Shown piece by piece: positions 15,995-23,225 of a DNA stretch of 23,225 bases. Position 1 is the first letter of the stretch. Each line of letters starts with the position of its first letter. Under the pieces are notes generated by a model. The model saw only the letters and a list, made by a program, of their open reading frames with translations, was not told the DNA's origin and did no database searches. The DNA is taken from positions 1 through 23,225 of the forward strand of contig JBMYYE010000026.1 in assembly GCA_049609065.1 (NCBI GenBank), read 5' to 3'. The position numbers and the translations under genes were made by a program. Source of the stretch: JBMYYE01 sp049609065. Its GTDB lineage: Bacteria; Pseudomonadota; Alphaproteobacteria; Rhodobacterales; Rhodobacteraceae.

Positions 15995-17050
15995 TTATAG
16001 TTTTGCGGAATGTGTTTTGAAGTCAGCTTCGGCGCGGGCCCAAACCCCGCTTGTGAGATCGGTGAGTGTCATCAGCGTTGGCAAAAGCTGCTCTGCATAA
16101 TCTTCGGAGCTTTCAAGCGGCAACATAGACGGTAGATTGTCGATGGCCATGATGTCCAAAATAGGGGCATTTGATGCGCGAAACGCTGGCGCATCCCATG
16201 TGGTTGCTTTTTCATAGAGCGGCACCGGGTTGTAGTCGCTGTCTGGATCACAGGCGATGTCGCCAATAGCAGAGAGTTTACGCTTTTGCGTTAGGGCCGA
16301 TTTGGGTACGAAAATCGGTGTGCCTGGACGCGCAAAGATACAGTTGAAGAACAAATCATGGTTCAAAATTTCAGGGAAAGGTCCACCTGATGCGGTTTCC
16401 TCTTTGTCCCATTTGGTGGTGGCAACATCCATCGCCTTACAAAGCGCGAAGGCACCCGATCCGACGCGGCCTTTGGCCCCAACCACGGAGGCCGTGGGGC
16501 GCGGACAATTGAGCGCGTCTAGCTCTGCGCTAAGCTCAGCCAAAAGCGCGTCTTTGTTCTTATAAACACCAACAGGGCCGCAAATTTCGCCACGCTGCTG
16601 CGCGGCCCAACATTTTAATGTGACCGCAGCCCCTGCATATCCCGCCCAATAGCCAAAGGCCGCCACACGGCGCCCAGTTTCATCCACGAGATATTCAAGA
16701 TCATAGAGCGTCCCGCCGCCTGCCTTGAACCGTTCCAGAAGCTGCACACCCGTGAACTGCCCCTTATAGGCATGGCCAAACATAATGTGTTTATGGTGCA
16801 AAGGCTTGCCATCTTCTGGGAGTTCCTTGAGGCCAAAAATGATCGCATCATCTGGGGCCGTGCGCCATGAATTTTCAGGCGCGATTTCACAACCTGCGGC
16901 TTTATACCCATCGATAGGAATGGCCCGAACGGAGCTGTCTTCGACCGTAACACGCAGGCCTGCGGCCAAGAGTTTTCGTGCCCCTTCAGGCGTCAATCCC
17001 ACGCGGTCTTCGTTTGGCCGTTCCTCGGCGCGCACCCATAGATGTGTCAT
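15995..17050 (-). CDS. Saccharopine dehydrogenase, lysine-forming / lysine-2-oxoglutarate reductase type
   Basis: It interconverts lysine + 2-oxoglutarate and saccharopine with NAD(P)H (EC 1.5.1.7/1.5.1.8 type). The protein has 351 residues with the alanine-dehydrogenase/PNT-like N-domain: VRAEERPNEDRVGLTPEGAR, then GLKELP (Lys75) and HIMFGHAYKGQ (His93), which match the catalytic Lys and His of yeast Lys1. The block LYDLEYLVDETGRRVAAFGY followed by WAGYAG, and the nucleotide-binding ASVVGAKGRVGSGAF (about 187-201), are present. The frame opens at ATG 17062, but the ATG at 17048-17050 is chosen: GAGGAAA sits six bases before it and homology starts at MTHLWVRAE. The upstream ATG overlaps that ribosome site. 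It is the first gene of the operon and divergent from fdhF. Confidence 0.92.
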   Translation of the reverse strand: MTHLWVRAEERPNEDRVGLTPEGARKLLAAGLRVTVEDSSVRAIPIDGYKAAGCEIAPENSWRTAPDDAIIFGLKELPEDGKPLHHKHIMFGHAYKGQFTGVQLLERFKAGGGTLYDLEYLVDETGRRVAAFGYWAGYAGAAVTLKCWAAQQRGEICGPVGVYKNKDALLAELSAELDALNCPRPTASVVGAKGRVGSGAFALCKAMDVATTKWDKEETASGGPFPEILNHDLFFNCIFARPGTPIFVPKSALTQKRKLSAIGDIACDPDSDYNPVPLYEKATTWDAPAFRASNAPILDIMAIDNLPSMLPLESSEDYAEQLLPTLMTLTDLTSGVWARAEADFKTHSAKL

Positions 17051-17053
17051 GTA

Positions 17054-17060
17054 TTTCCTC
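17054..17060 (-). promoter_or_regulatory. Ribosome-binding site that sets the saccharopine dehydrogenase start
   Basis: On the minus strand GAGGAAA is followed by TAC and ATG (17050). The competing in-frame ATG at 17060-17062 overlaps this site, so it is an unlikely start. Confidence 0.7.
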
Positions 17061-17084
17061 ATTCATAAACGACGCTTTTCAACA

Positions 17085-17113
17085 TGGTTAGGGGGTCTTG
17101 TGTGAAATGCCAA
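17085..17113 (-). promoter_or_regulatory. Possible promoter of the saccharopine operon
   Basis: On the minus strand TTGGCA (17108-17113) resembles a -35 element (five of six bases), and 17 bases on stands TAACCA (17085-17090), a weak -10. The start codon follows about 35 bases later. The -10 match is poor, so this is tentative. Confidence 0.25.
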
Positions 17114-17186
17114 TGGGGGATGGCGCTTTTTAACGGTCTCATGTCGTGTTGGATGCTATGCAGTTGGGCAATTTGCGGGTAAAAAA

Positions 17187-17210
17187 GAGGTAAGATAAAG
17201 GGATTACCTC
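17187..17210 (+). promoter_or_regulatory. Inverted repeat enclosing the fdhF ribosome-binding site
   Basis: GAGGTAA (17187-17193) and TTACCTC (17204-17210) are perfect inverted copies, and the right arm ends at the base before the fdhF ATG. The 10-base loop GATAAAGGGA contains the likely Shine-Dalgarno AGGGA. In RNA this would form a 7-base stem against the start codon; in DNA it could be an operator. Function is inferred. Confidence 0.4.
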
Positions 17211-19976
17211 ATGAGCGATATCAAATTTACCTTGGACGGGCGCACCGTCACGGCCCAATCTGGCGATACGATTTGGGATGTGGCCAAGCGCGAAGGCAAC
17301 ACAATTCCGCACCTGTGTCATAAGGACCAGAAAGGCTATCGTTCGGACGGAAACTGCCGCGCCTGTATGGTTGAGGTTGAAGGCGAACGCACGCTGACGG
17401 CGTCTTGTGTGCGTGAAGTGTCTGACGGCATGACTGTTGTTACCGAATCTGCGCGCGCCAAAACGGCCCGTAAAATGGTTGTTGAAATGCTCGCAACGGA
17501 TCAACCCGTACGCGAAGAGGCCCATGATGCCAGTAGCCATTTTTGGGCTATGGCCGATGCGCAAGGTGTCGAAGAAAGCCGGTTCCCAAAACTCGAAGAG
17601 GCCCGTGTGCCGCTTTTGGATAACTCCCATGTCGCAATGCAAGTGAACCTTGATGCCTGTATTCAATGCGGGCTTTGTGTGCGCGCCTGCCGTGAGGTCC
17701 AAGTCAATGATGTGATTGGCATGGCGGGACGTGGCCATGACGCGTTCCCGACATTTGATATTCGCGACCCTATGGGGGCATCAACCTGTGTGGCGTGCGG
17801 TGAATGTGTGCAGGCCTGCCCGACAGGGGCGCTTTTGCCTGCAGCGGTTGAGGATGGCGATAAGGCAGATTTTGATAGCGAAACCAAAACGATTTGTCCG
17901 TTTTGTGGCGTTGGCTGTCAATTGTCTCTCAAGGTCAAAGACGGCAAAATCAAATATGTCGAAGGCGTTGATGGTCCGGCAAATGAAAGCCGTCTTTGCG
18001 TCAAAGGCCGTTTTGGGTTCGACTATGTTCACCACGATCACCGCCTGACAAAGCCGCTCATCCGCCGCGAAGATGCGCCCGAAAAGGGGCTTAATGTGGA
18101 TCCGGGCAATCCCTTTACACATTTTAGAGAAGCAACATGGGAAGAGGCGCTCGATGTGGCCGCGAACGGGTTTGTGAACCTGCGCGACACCCATGGCGGC
18201 AAATCCGTGGCGGGCTTTGGCTCCGCCAAATGCACCAACGAAGAGGCGTATCTCTTCCAAAAATTCATCCGCGAAGGCTTTAAGCACAACAATGTGGACC
18301 ACTGCACGCGGCTTTGTCACGCATCTTCGGTTGCCGCATTATTGGAAAATGTGGGCTCTGGTGCGGTATCGGCCACCTTTAATGAAATCGAAAACGCGGA
18401 TGCGGCGATTGTGATTGGCTGCAACCCGATCGAAAATCACCCCGTTGCAGCAACGTATTTCAAACAATTCGCCAAACGCGGCGGCAAACTCATCGTGATG
18501 GATCCACGCGGCGTTGGCATGCGTAAATTCGCGGATGAAATGCTACAATTTCGCCCCGGTGCTGATGTATCTTTGCTCAATGCAATGATGCATGTGATCG
18601 TTGAGGAAAACCTCTTTGATCCAGACTATATCGAAAGCTACACCGAAAATTGGGAGGCGGAAAAAGCGCATCTCAAGGATTTCTCACCAGAAGCCATGAC
18701 AGGAATTTGTGGCATTGAGCCCGATCAAATCCGCCGTGCCGCCCGCATTTTTGCGAATGCCGAGGCAGGTATGATTTTCTGGGGCATGGGCGTGAGCCAA
18801 CACATCCACGGCACGGATAATTCCCGTTGTTTGATCTCGCTTGCGCTGATGTGCGGGCATGTGGGGCGACCGGGTGCGGGGCTTCATCCGCTTCGGGGAC
18901 AAAACAATGTGCAAGGCGCCTCTGATGCGGGGCTGATCCCGATGTTTTTGCCGGACTACCAATCGGTGACGGATGATGGTGTGCGTTCTGCGTTTACGGA
19001 TGTTTGGAAATCTGGTGATTTCAGCGCTGAAAAAGGCCTCACCGTGACGGAAATCGTCGATGATATCCACGCGGGCAATACGCGCGGCATGTATATTTTG
19101 GGTGAAAACCCCGCGATGTCCGATCCCGATGTCGATCACGCTCGCGAAGGGTTTGCCAAGCTCGAACATCTTGTTGTGCAAGATATCTTTCTCACGGAAA
19201 CTGCGAACTTTGCGGATGTGATTTTGCCTGCGGGCGCATTTTACGAAAAATCGGGCACGGTGACGAATACCAATCGCCAAGTGCAAATGGGCCGCCCAGC
19301 CGTGTCACCACCAGGGGAGGCGCGCGAAGATTGGGCCATCACCGTGGACCTTGCAAAACGCATTGGCCTCAACTGGTCTTACACACACCCATCTGAGGTG
19401 TTTGCAGAGATGAAGCTCAACATGAAGAGCCTCGATAATATCACATGGGATCGCTTGGAAACGGAAGGCGCGGTGACCTATCCGTCGCTGAGCCCAACAG
19501 ATCCGGGTCAGGCAATCGTCTTTGGTGATGGTTTCCCGCGCGATGGCGGGCGTGCACGGTTTGCACCCGCAAATGTGATTGCGCCAGATGAAAGCCCTGA
19601 CGCGGAGTATCCGATGATCCTAACCACGGGGCGCCAGCTAGAGCATTGGCACACGGGCTCCATGACGCGCCGGTCCAAAGTGTTGGATGCGGTTGAGCCT
19701 GAGGCAAACTGTTCCCTACACCCCAAAACGCTCCGAAAGCTTGGGGTTGAACCAGGTGGCATGGTGCGTCTGACAACGCGGCGCGGCACGATTAATGTGA
19801 TGGCCCGTGCGGACCGTGCGGTGGCCGAAGATATGGTATTTTTACCCTTCGCCTATGTGGAAGCAGCGGCGAATATCCTCACCAACTCTGCGATCGATCC
19901 GTATGGAAAAATTCCGGAGTTTAAGTTCTCAGCCGTGCGTGTCGAAAAAGGCGAAGAGCCAATGGCGGCAGAATAA
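17211..19976 (+). CDS. fdhF: Formate dehydrogenase alpha subunit (Mo-bis-PGD, iron-sulfur), Cys type
   Basis: The catalytic subunit oxidises formate to CO2 at a molybdenum (or tungsten) centre. Layout over 921 residues: N-terminal 2Fe-2S ferredoxin domain (Cys36, 49, 52, 66); a NuoG-type His/Cys-region segment (about 82-125, DASSHFW); two 4Fe-4S clusters CIQCGLCVRAC (150-160) and CVACGECVQAC (193-203); then the molybdopterin domain with a further 4Fe-4S site (CPFCGVGC at 229-236, Cys263). DHCTRLCHASS carries the metal-binding Cys369 and His370, so it is cysteine rather than selenocysteine dependent. The C-terminal cofactor domain includes TTGRQLEHWHTGSMTRRS. The plan matches FdsA-type NAD-dependent enzymes (R. 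capsulatus FdsA is about 960), yet no FdsB, FdsG, FdsC or FdsD gene adjoins it. Electron acceptor unknown. A strong terminator follows. Confidence 0.93.
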   Translation: MSDIKFTLDGRTVTAQSGDTIWDVAKREGNTIPHLCHKDQKGYRSDGNCRACMVEVEGERTLTASCVREVSDGMTVVTESARAKTARKMVVEMLATDQPVREEAHDASSHFWAMADAQGVEESRFPKLEEARVPLLDNSHVAMQVNLDACIQCGLCVRACREVQVNDVIGMAGRGHDAFPTFDIRDPMGASTCVACGECVQACPTGALLPAAVEDGDKADFDSETKTICPFCGVGCQLSLKVKDGKIKYVEGVDGPANESRLCVKGRFGFDYVHHDHRLTKPLIRREDAPEKGLNVDPGNPFTHFREATWEEALDVAANGFVNLRDTHGGKSVAGFGSAKCTNEEAYLFQKFIREGFKHNNVDHCTRLCHASSVAALLENVGSGAVSATFNEIENADAAIVIGCNPIENHPVAATYFKQFAKRGGKLIVMDPRGVGMRKFADEMLQFRPGADVSLLNAMMHVIVEENLFDPDYIESYTENWEAEKAHLKDFSPEAMTGICGIEPDQIRRAARIFANAEAGMIFWGMGVSQHIHGTDNSRCLISLALMCGHVGRPGAGLHPLRGQNNVQGASDAGLIPMFLPDYQSVTDDGVRSAFTDVWKSGDFSAEKGLTVTEIVDDIHAGNTRGMYILGENPAMSDPDVDHAREGFAKLEHLVVQDIFLTETANFADVILPAGAFYEKSGTVTNTNRQVQMGRPAVSPPGEAREDWAITVDLAKRIGLNWSYTHPSEVFAEMKLNMKSLDNITWDRLETEGAVTYPSLSPTDPGQAIVFGDGFPRDGGRARFAPANVIAPDESPDAEYPMILTTGRQLEHWHTGSMTRRSKVLDAVEPEANCSLHPKTLRKLGVEPGGMVRLTTRRGTINVMARADRAVAEDMVFLPFAYVEAAANILTNSAIDPYGKIPEFKFSAVRVEKGEEPMAAE

Positions 19977-19996
19977 AGCCAGGTCGATAAAATAAA

Positions 19997-20031
19997 AGGC
20001 CCGTTCTTATGTTCTAAGAGCGGGCCTTTTT
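19997..20031. terminator. Strong bidirectional intrinsic terminator
   Basis: A 13-base stem (19997-20009 with 20015-20027, one G-U pair, loop TGTTC) is followed by a run of T to 20031 on the plus strand. On the minus strand the same stem is followed by TTTATTTT. It separates the convergent fdhF and hemY genes and serves both. Confidence 0.9.
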
Positions 20032-20047
20032 GTATCTAAAACTTGAC

Positions 20048-21532
20048 TTATGTTTTATCCGATGGGGCGTCATCCGCCAATTCCGCGTCAACAACCTTGG
20101 CCTTGTCGACCGTCATGGGCGCAAGATGCTCATCCCCATCTCCCGGCGTTTTTTCAACAGCGCCGACAATAAGCGGGAGCATCTCGGTTGAGGCAGGCAT
20201 GGAAATTTCACCCTTTGGCGCATCTTTCCACGTCAACGTATCAAAGCTTGCGCATTTGCCACAGGTCGGTGCCCATTCCATGTGGATATGGCCACAGCTG
20301 TCGCAAATCCATTGGGGGCCACGCGGCGCGGTGAGCGCTTTGGTCAACCACCCGCGCACAGCCACATCATCGGATCCTTCGCCCCGTTCAATTGCCGCCA
20401 TGAGGGTCAAAGCACGCGCGCTTGGATGCAAGACAGGCAACTCGCCTAAGGCGCGGCGGGCGTCTGCAAAATCACCGTTGGCGATAAATAATTCCGCCAT
20501 GAGCATTTTGCTCTCGGCATGGTTTGGCGTGGATTTGACGAGGGCTTTGAACCGCTTAATCCGGGCTTCGGGTGTTTCATCAGGTACAATTTTGGCGAAG
20601 GCCGCAGCCAAGTCTGGATGGGGCTGCACGTCCCACGCTTTTTTCAAAATGCGCGTGGCAAAACGCGTGTTGTTTTCCGCGGTGTAGCCTTCTGAGACCA
20701 TGACAGCAGCTGGGATGAGGTCTGGCGAGAGACGATTTGCTTCAATTGCGGCTTCGCGGGCTTTGATGTCGTTGCCGTCATCAAGGATTGCTTTGGCCTC
20801 CGAGAGCGCCAAAACCGCGTCGCGCCGTTTGTGCACATCACGAGGTAGGGCACCATGTTTAAGCTTCGCGTCTAACGTGCCGCGCGCCCCTGACCAATCT
20901 TCTTTCTCAGCTTGAAGCTGCAAAAGCGTATCTTGCACTTCGCGGTGCGCGGGCTTGAGAGAAAAAGCTTTCTCCGCCAGCTTAAGCGCCGTTTCCGTAT
21001 CCCCTGAAAGGAGCTTTTGTTTCATCAGCCCACGCACCCCAACAAAGCGCGTTTTTTCATTTTCAACAAGGCGTTTATAAACGGCTTCTGCCTTGCGTTT
21101 ATCACCACTTGCCTCAGCGGCTTGCGCCGCCAGAAGGTTGGTCAATTCTGGCCGATTGAGGAGCTTTTCAGCCTTATTTGCTTTGCTCATGGCTGTGCGG
21201 GCATCGCCTGTTGCAATGGCGAGCATCCCGTCAGAAAGGGCCTCAAAACCGCGTTTTTCGCGGTTGCGGTTAAAATACCGCGTCATGGCGGTTTCATCCC
21301 CATTCATAAATCGAAGCCACGCCATGAATAGACCGACGAGTTTCAAAACAACCCAAAGAAGGATCACACTTAAAATGACCGCGACGAGCATTTGAAGCGG
21401 GCCAAGGGTGTATTCTTTGTCCGCAACAATGACCCGAAATGCTTCGTTAACATCGAGTAGCATATTCGCGCCAAAAGCCACCGCAACCACGGCGACAAGA
21501 AAGAGAGAAAGTTTTGTTAAAGACCAGAGCAT
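20048..21532 (-). CDS. hemY: HemY-like TPR membrane protein with C-terminal zinc ribbon
   Basis: This is the membrane protein of the hem operon (not protoporphyrinogen oxidase) with 494 residues. It has two N-terminal membrane segments (about 5-24 and 46-70), the HemY_N block with DKEYTLGPLQML and WLRFMNGDETAMTRYFNRNR, then a helical TPR-like region (about 95-400; for example ALKLAEKAFSLKPAHREVQ and ADARRALGELPVLHPSARA). Near the end WICDSCGHIHMEW and PTCGKCASFDTLTW supply four cysteines (410, 413, 424, 427) of a rubredoxin-like zinc ribbon, recalling LapB/YciM. The last 55 residues are acidic and probably disordered. It starts seven bases after the Mic60-like gene and is last in the operon. 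Role: not established; a heme-synthesis scaffold or membrane quality-control adaptor is inferred. Confidence 0.88.
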   Translation of the reverse strand: MLWSLTKLSLFLVAVVAVAFGANMLLDVNEAFRVIVADKEYTLGPLQMLVAVILSVILLWVVLKLVGLFMAWLRFMNGDETAMTRYFNRNREKRGFEALSDGMLAIATGDARTAMSKANKAEKLLNRPELTNLLAAQAAEASGDKRKAEAVYKRLVENEKTRFVGVRGLMKQKLLSGDTETALKLAEKAFSLKPAHREVQDTLLQLQAEKEDWSGARGTLDAKLKHGALPRDVHKRRDAVLALSEAKAILDDGNDIKAREAAIEANRLSPDLIPAAVMVSEGYTAENNTRFATRILKKAWDVQPHPDLAAAFAKIVPDETPEARIKRFKALVKSTPNHAESKMLMAELFIANGDFADARRALGELPVLHPSARALTLMAAIERGEGSDDVAVRGWLTKALTAPRGPQWICDSCGHIHMEWAPTCGKCASFDTLTWKDAPKGEISMPASTEMLPLIVGAVEKTPGDGDEHLAPMTVDKAKVVDAELADDAPSDKT

Positions 21533-21539
21533 AATGTCC

Positions 21540-22739
21540 TCAATTCAATTCGAGTTGGCCGCGAAGGGCATCAAATTCAGCGGTAACATCAAGGCGGTCC
21601 TGCGCGGCGCGGACCCAATCAGACATTTGCGATTTCGGGGCCTCTTTGAGCGCGGAAACCTCAGAAAGCGCCAGTTTGATATCACCGGATTTCAAGGCGG
21701 CATCCGCACGAGATAAAATAGCGTCGGTGCTGTCGCCTTCTTGTGGAGACAAGGACCGTGCATTCGTTTGCGCCTTCAAAAACGATGTGAACTTGGTCAA
21801 TGTGCTTGCGCCTTCGGGGGCCTTGGCATCGATTTGAAGAGCCGCGCGTGCGGCCGTTGCAAAATCCTTTTGGATATGAGCAAGCGGCGTGACCCCTGTC
21901 TGTGCCGCTTTCGCCAAGGCGTCGCCAATAGGGGCCGTGCCCCCAAGGGTGGTGAGCGCAGTTTCATAAGGCGCACCTGACAGAAGGGCCGCAGAAATTT
22001 CCGTGACCGCAGCGCGCATTTCAGAGGTGGTCGCGATTTTTGTTGCCGTGTCGATTTGCGCACGGAGGGCTTCGATCTCTGCGAACTGGGCTTGGCTTGG
22101 CTTGGCGGAGCCTGCACCTGTTTCGACCTTGGAAAGTCGCGCTTTCATATCTGAGAGCGATGTTTCCATGGATGTCAGCTTATCAAGGACGGGGCTAAAA
22201 TCGGTTGTCGGTGCTGGCGCTGGTGTGCTTGTTGCTGTGAGTGCATCTATTTTTGCGTTGAGGGCGGCGATTTCGCCTGAAAGGGCCTCAGTTTGGGCGG
22301 CATTGTCTGGGGCTGCGGTTCGCGGCCCAAAGAAAGGTCCAAAATATTCGGACACGCCAAGTCCAATGGCCACAGCGACCGCGCCTCCTAATAGGGCAGG
22401 AAAAACACCTGATTTTTTGCGGTCGTCTTTCGGGGGTGTTTCCACGGCAGGCGTGGGTTTTTCGGGTGGGGTCTTGGATGCTGTTTGTGGTTTTTTGATC
22501 TCAGCGCTTGTGCGATCAGCCGCCGCAGTTTTTGCCATTTTTGGTGCAGAAGCGGATTTGGGCTTTGGCTTGGCGGCACTTGTTTTTGCGGGGGCCGTCG
22601 CGGGTTTTGCTGCTGGCTTTGTCGCTTTGGACGTTGCGGGTGTTTTTCGCACAGCAGCGGCCTTAGCCGGTGGTGCAGTATTTGGTTTTTTGTTGTCGGC
22701 GTCCGTCGTTTTGGATTGTGGTTTTTTCGGTTGTGCCAC
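21540..22739 (-). CDS. Mic60/mitofilin-like membrane protein
   Basis: This is the alphaproteobacterial relative of mitochondrial Mic60, which shapes the inner membrane. The protein has 399 residues. Residues 1-110 are a Lys/Ala/Pro/Thr-rich, low-complexity cytoplasmic tail; one membrane segment follows (about 111-130, GVFPALLGGAVAVAIGLGV); then a predicted periplasmic coiled coil (about 145-235, with SGEIAALNAKIDAL and MKARLSKVE). The C-terminal mitofilin-like helical domain (about 240-399) has MRAAVTEISAALLSGAPYE and ADAALKSGDIKLALSEVSAL. The start is GTG (22737-22739) after AAAGGGG; no ATG fits better. It lies between hemD and hemY, the placement described for bacterial Mic60 genes in Rhodobacter and relatives. 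Overall family assignment is good; membrane-bending activity is inferred. Confidence 0.85.
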   Translation of the reverse strand: MAQPKKPQSKTTDADNKKPNTAPPAKAAAVRKTPATSKATKPAAKPATAPAKTSAAKPKPKSASAPKMAKTAAADRTSAEIKKPQTASKTPPEKPTPAVETPPKDDRKKSGVFPALLGGAVAVAIGLGVSEYFGPFFGPRTAAPDNAAQTEALSGEIAALNAKIDALTATSTPAPAPTTDFSPVLDKLTSMETSLSDMKARLSKVETGAGSAKPSQAQFAEIEALRAQIDTATKIATTSEMRAAVTEISAALLSGAPYETALTTLGGTAPIGDALAKAAQTGVTPLAHIQKDFATAARAALQIDAKAPEGASTLTKFTSFLKAQTNARSLSPQEGDSTDAILSRADAALKSGDIKLALSEVSALKEAPKSQMSDWVRAAQDRLDVTAEFDALRGQLELN

Positions 22740-22787
22740 CAGTATCCCCTTTAATAAATGCGGGTCTTATTGATCGATATCAGGTTA

Positions 22788-23225
22788 TTATTCTCCACCA
22801 TAACCTGCAAGAGGCAGTTTCCCCATGAGCAAAGCTCCGATCATATCGAGCACCGCATCTGCGGTTGGATCAGGGCATGTGAAAATCGGGTCAGTTTGCG
22901 GTCCAAGTTCCTTTGCTGTGGCGTCGGATATCGCTATAAATAAGGCATTTTTAGTGACATCCGACAGTTCCTTTTTTAATAGCGCAGCCGTCTGCGGTGA
23001 AAAAAGGGGAAGAAAGCAGCTTTGGTCACCTGAGACGATACGCCTCGCTTCGTTTGACAAAGAAAGCGGCGTTTGCCGATAGGCCACATGATTTTTAACA
23101 TCATAGCCCAATGGGGCCAAAGCACGCGCGATATCAACGCGCCGCGTGGTGCCTTGGATATAGTGTAAACCGCAAGGCGTGGCGTGGTTTTTTATGTGCT
23201 GGATGAGCGCCTGCCCCGTGCCACC
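22788..23225 (-). CDS. hemD: Uroporphyrinogen-III synthase, N-terminal part cut by window
   Basis: It closes and rearranges hydroxymethylbilane to uroporphyrinogen III, the common precursor of heme, siroheme and cobalamin. 145 residues of the C-terminal part are visible and the frame is open to the window edge. Recognisable family segments: HYIQGTTRRVDIARALAPLG, then YDVKNHVAYRQTP (end of the first-domain return), FLPLFSPQTAALLKKEL, and FIAISDATAKELG followed by a short C-terminal helix. HemD is poorly conserved, so assignment leans on these segments plus the neighbours: a Mic60-like gene 48 bases downstream and hemY beyond it. A TTG at 23118-23120 could be mistaken for a start, but coding sequence clearly continues upstream. 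Confidence 0.85.
   Translation of the reverse strand, partial: GGTGQALIQHIKNHATPCGLHYIQGTTRRVDIARALAPLGYDVKNHVAYRQTPLSLSNEARRIVSGDQSCFLPLFSPQTAALLKKELSDVTKNALFIAISDATAKELGPQTDPIFTCPDPTADAVLDMIGALLMGKLPLAGYGGE

Noticed and set aside
18684..19286. 200-codon open frame on the minus strand inside fdhF
   Set aside because: It is antisense to the conserved molybdopterin domain, rich in His and Arg, with no recognisable motif.
22003..22773. 256-codon open frame on the plus strand opposite the Mic60-like gene
   Set aside because: It mirrors the Ala/Lys/Pro-rich low-complexity region of the real gene; the Ala/Gly/Phe-rich translation has no domain.

Overview
The window is a gene-dense stretch of an alphaproteobacterial chromosome, most likely from the Rhodobacterales (Roseobacter group). 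This rests on lineage-typical families (DUF2794, DUF1674/SDHAF4, DUF3035, DUF3775, a Mic60/mitofilin-like protein beside hemD and hemY, a zinc-ribbon HemY) and on the gene order rsmB - heparinase-like - purH - lspA - DUF3035 lipoprotein - two M16 peptidases - mutL - rmuC. Genus cannot be fixed from the sequence alone. No IS element, phage gene, tRNA, rRNA or CRISPR array was seen, and no gap without a gene exceeds 300 bases.

Layout. (1) 1-2013, plus strand: 3' part of an M17 leucyl aminopeptidase, overlapping by one base an NlpC/P60 cell-wall peptidase. (2) 1981-2731, minus strand: DUF2794 and the succinate dehydrogenase assembly factor DUF1674, separated by a 214-base gap with a plus-strand terminator and a possible small RNA. 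(3) 2816-14382, plus strand: a long co-directional block with rsmB, a heparinase II/III-like protein, purH, lspA, a DUF3035 lipoprotein, a paired active/inactive M16 peptidase set, mutL and rmuC. Several junctions overlap (ATGA) or are short, so it is probably a few linked operons. (4) 14486-14812: a small DUF3775 gene that ends at a bidirectional hairpin. (5) 14841-17050, minus strand: two saccharopine dehydrogenase genes. (6) 17211-19976, plus strand: a 921-residue formate dehydrogenase alpha subunit, ending in a strong bidirectional terminator. (7) 20048-23225, minus strand: hemD (cut by the window end), a Mic60-like protein and HemY.

How the parts fit together. Most genes are housekeeping: rRNA methylation, last steps of IMP synthesis, lipoprotein maturation next to a lipoprotein substrate, mismatch repair, heme synthesis coupled to inner-membrane organisation. 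The more accessory part is 14.8-20 kb. The two saccharopine enzymes could interconvert lysine, saccharopine and aminoadipate semialdehyde, and a formate dehydrogenase catalytic subunit stands without its usual diaphorase partners. No clearly novel defence or mobile system was found. The points most worth a second look are the candidate small RNA at about 2.35-2.53 kb, the inverted repeat around the fdhF ribosome-binding site, the unpaired FdhF, the zinc ribbon at the end of HemY, and the signal-less heparinase-like protein in a housekeeping operon.
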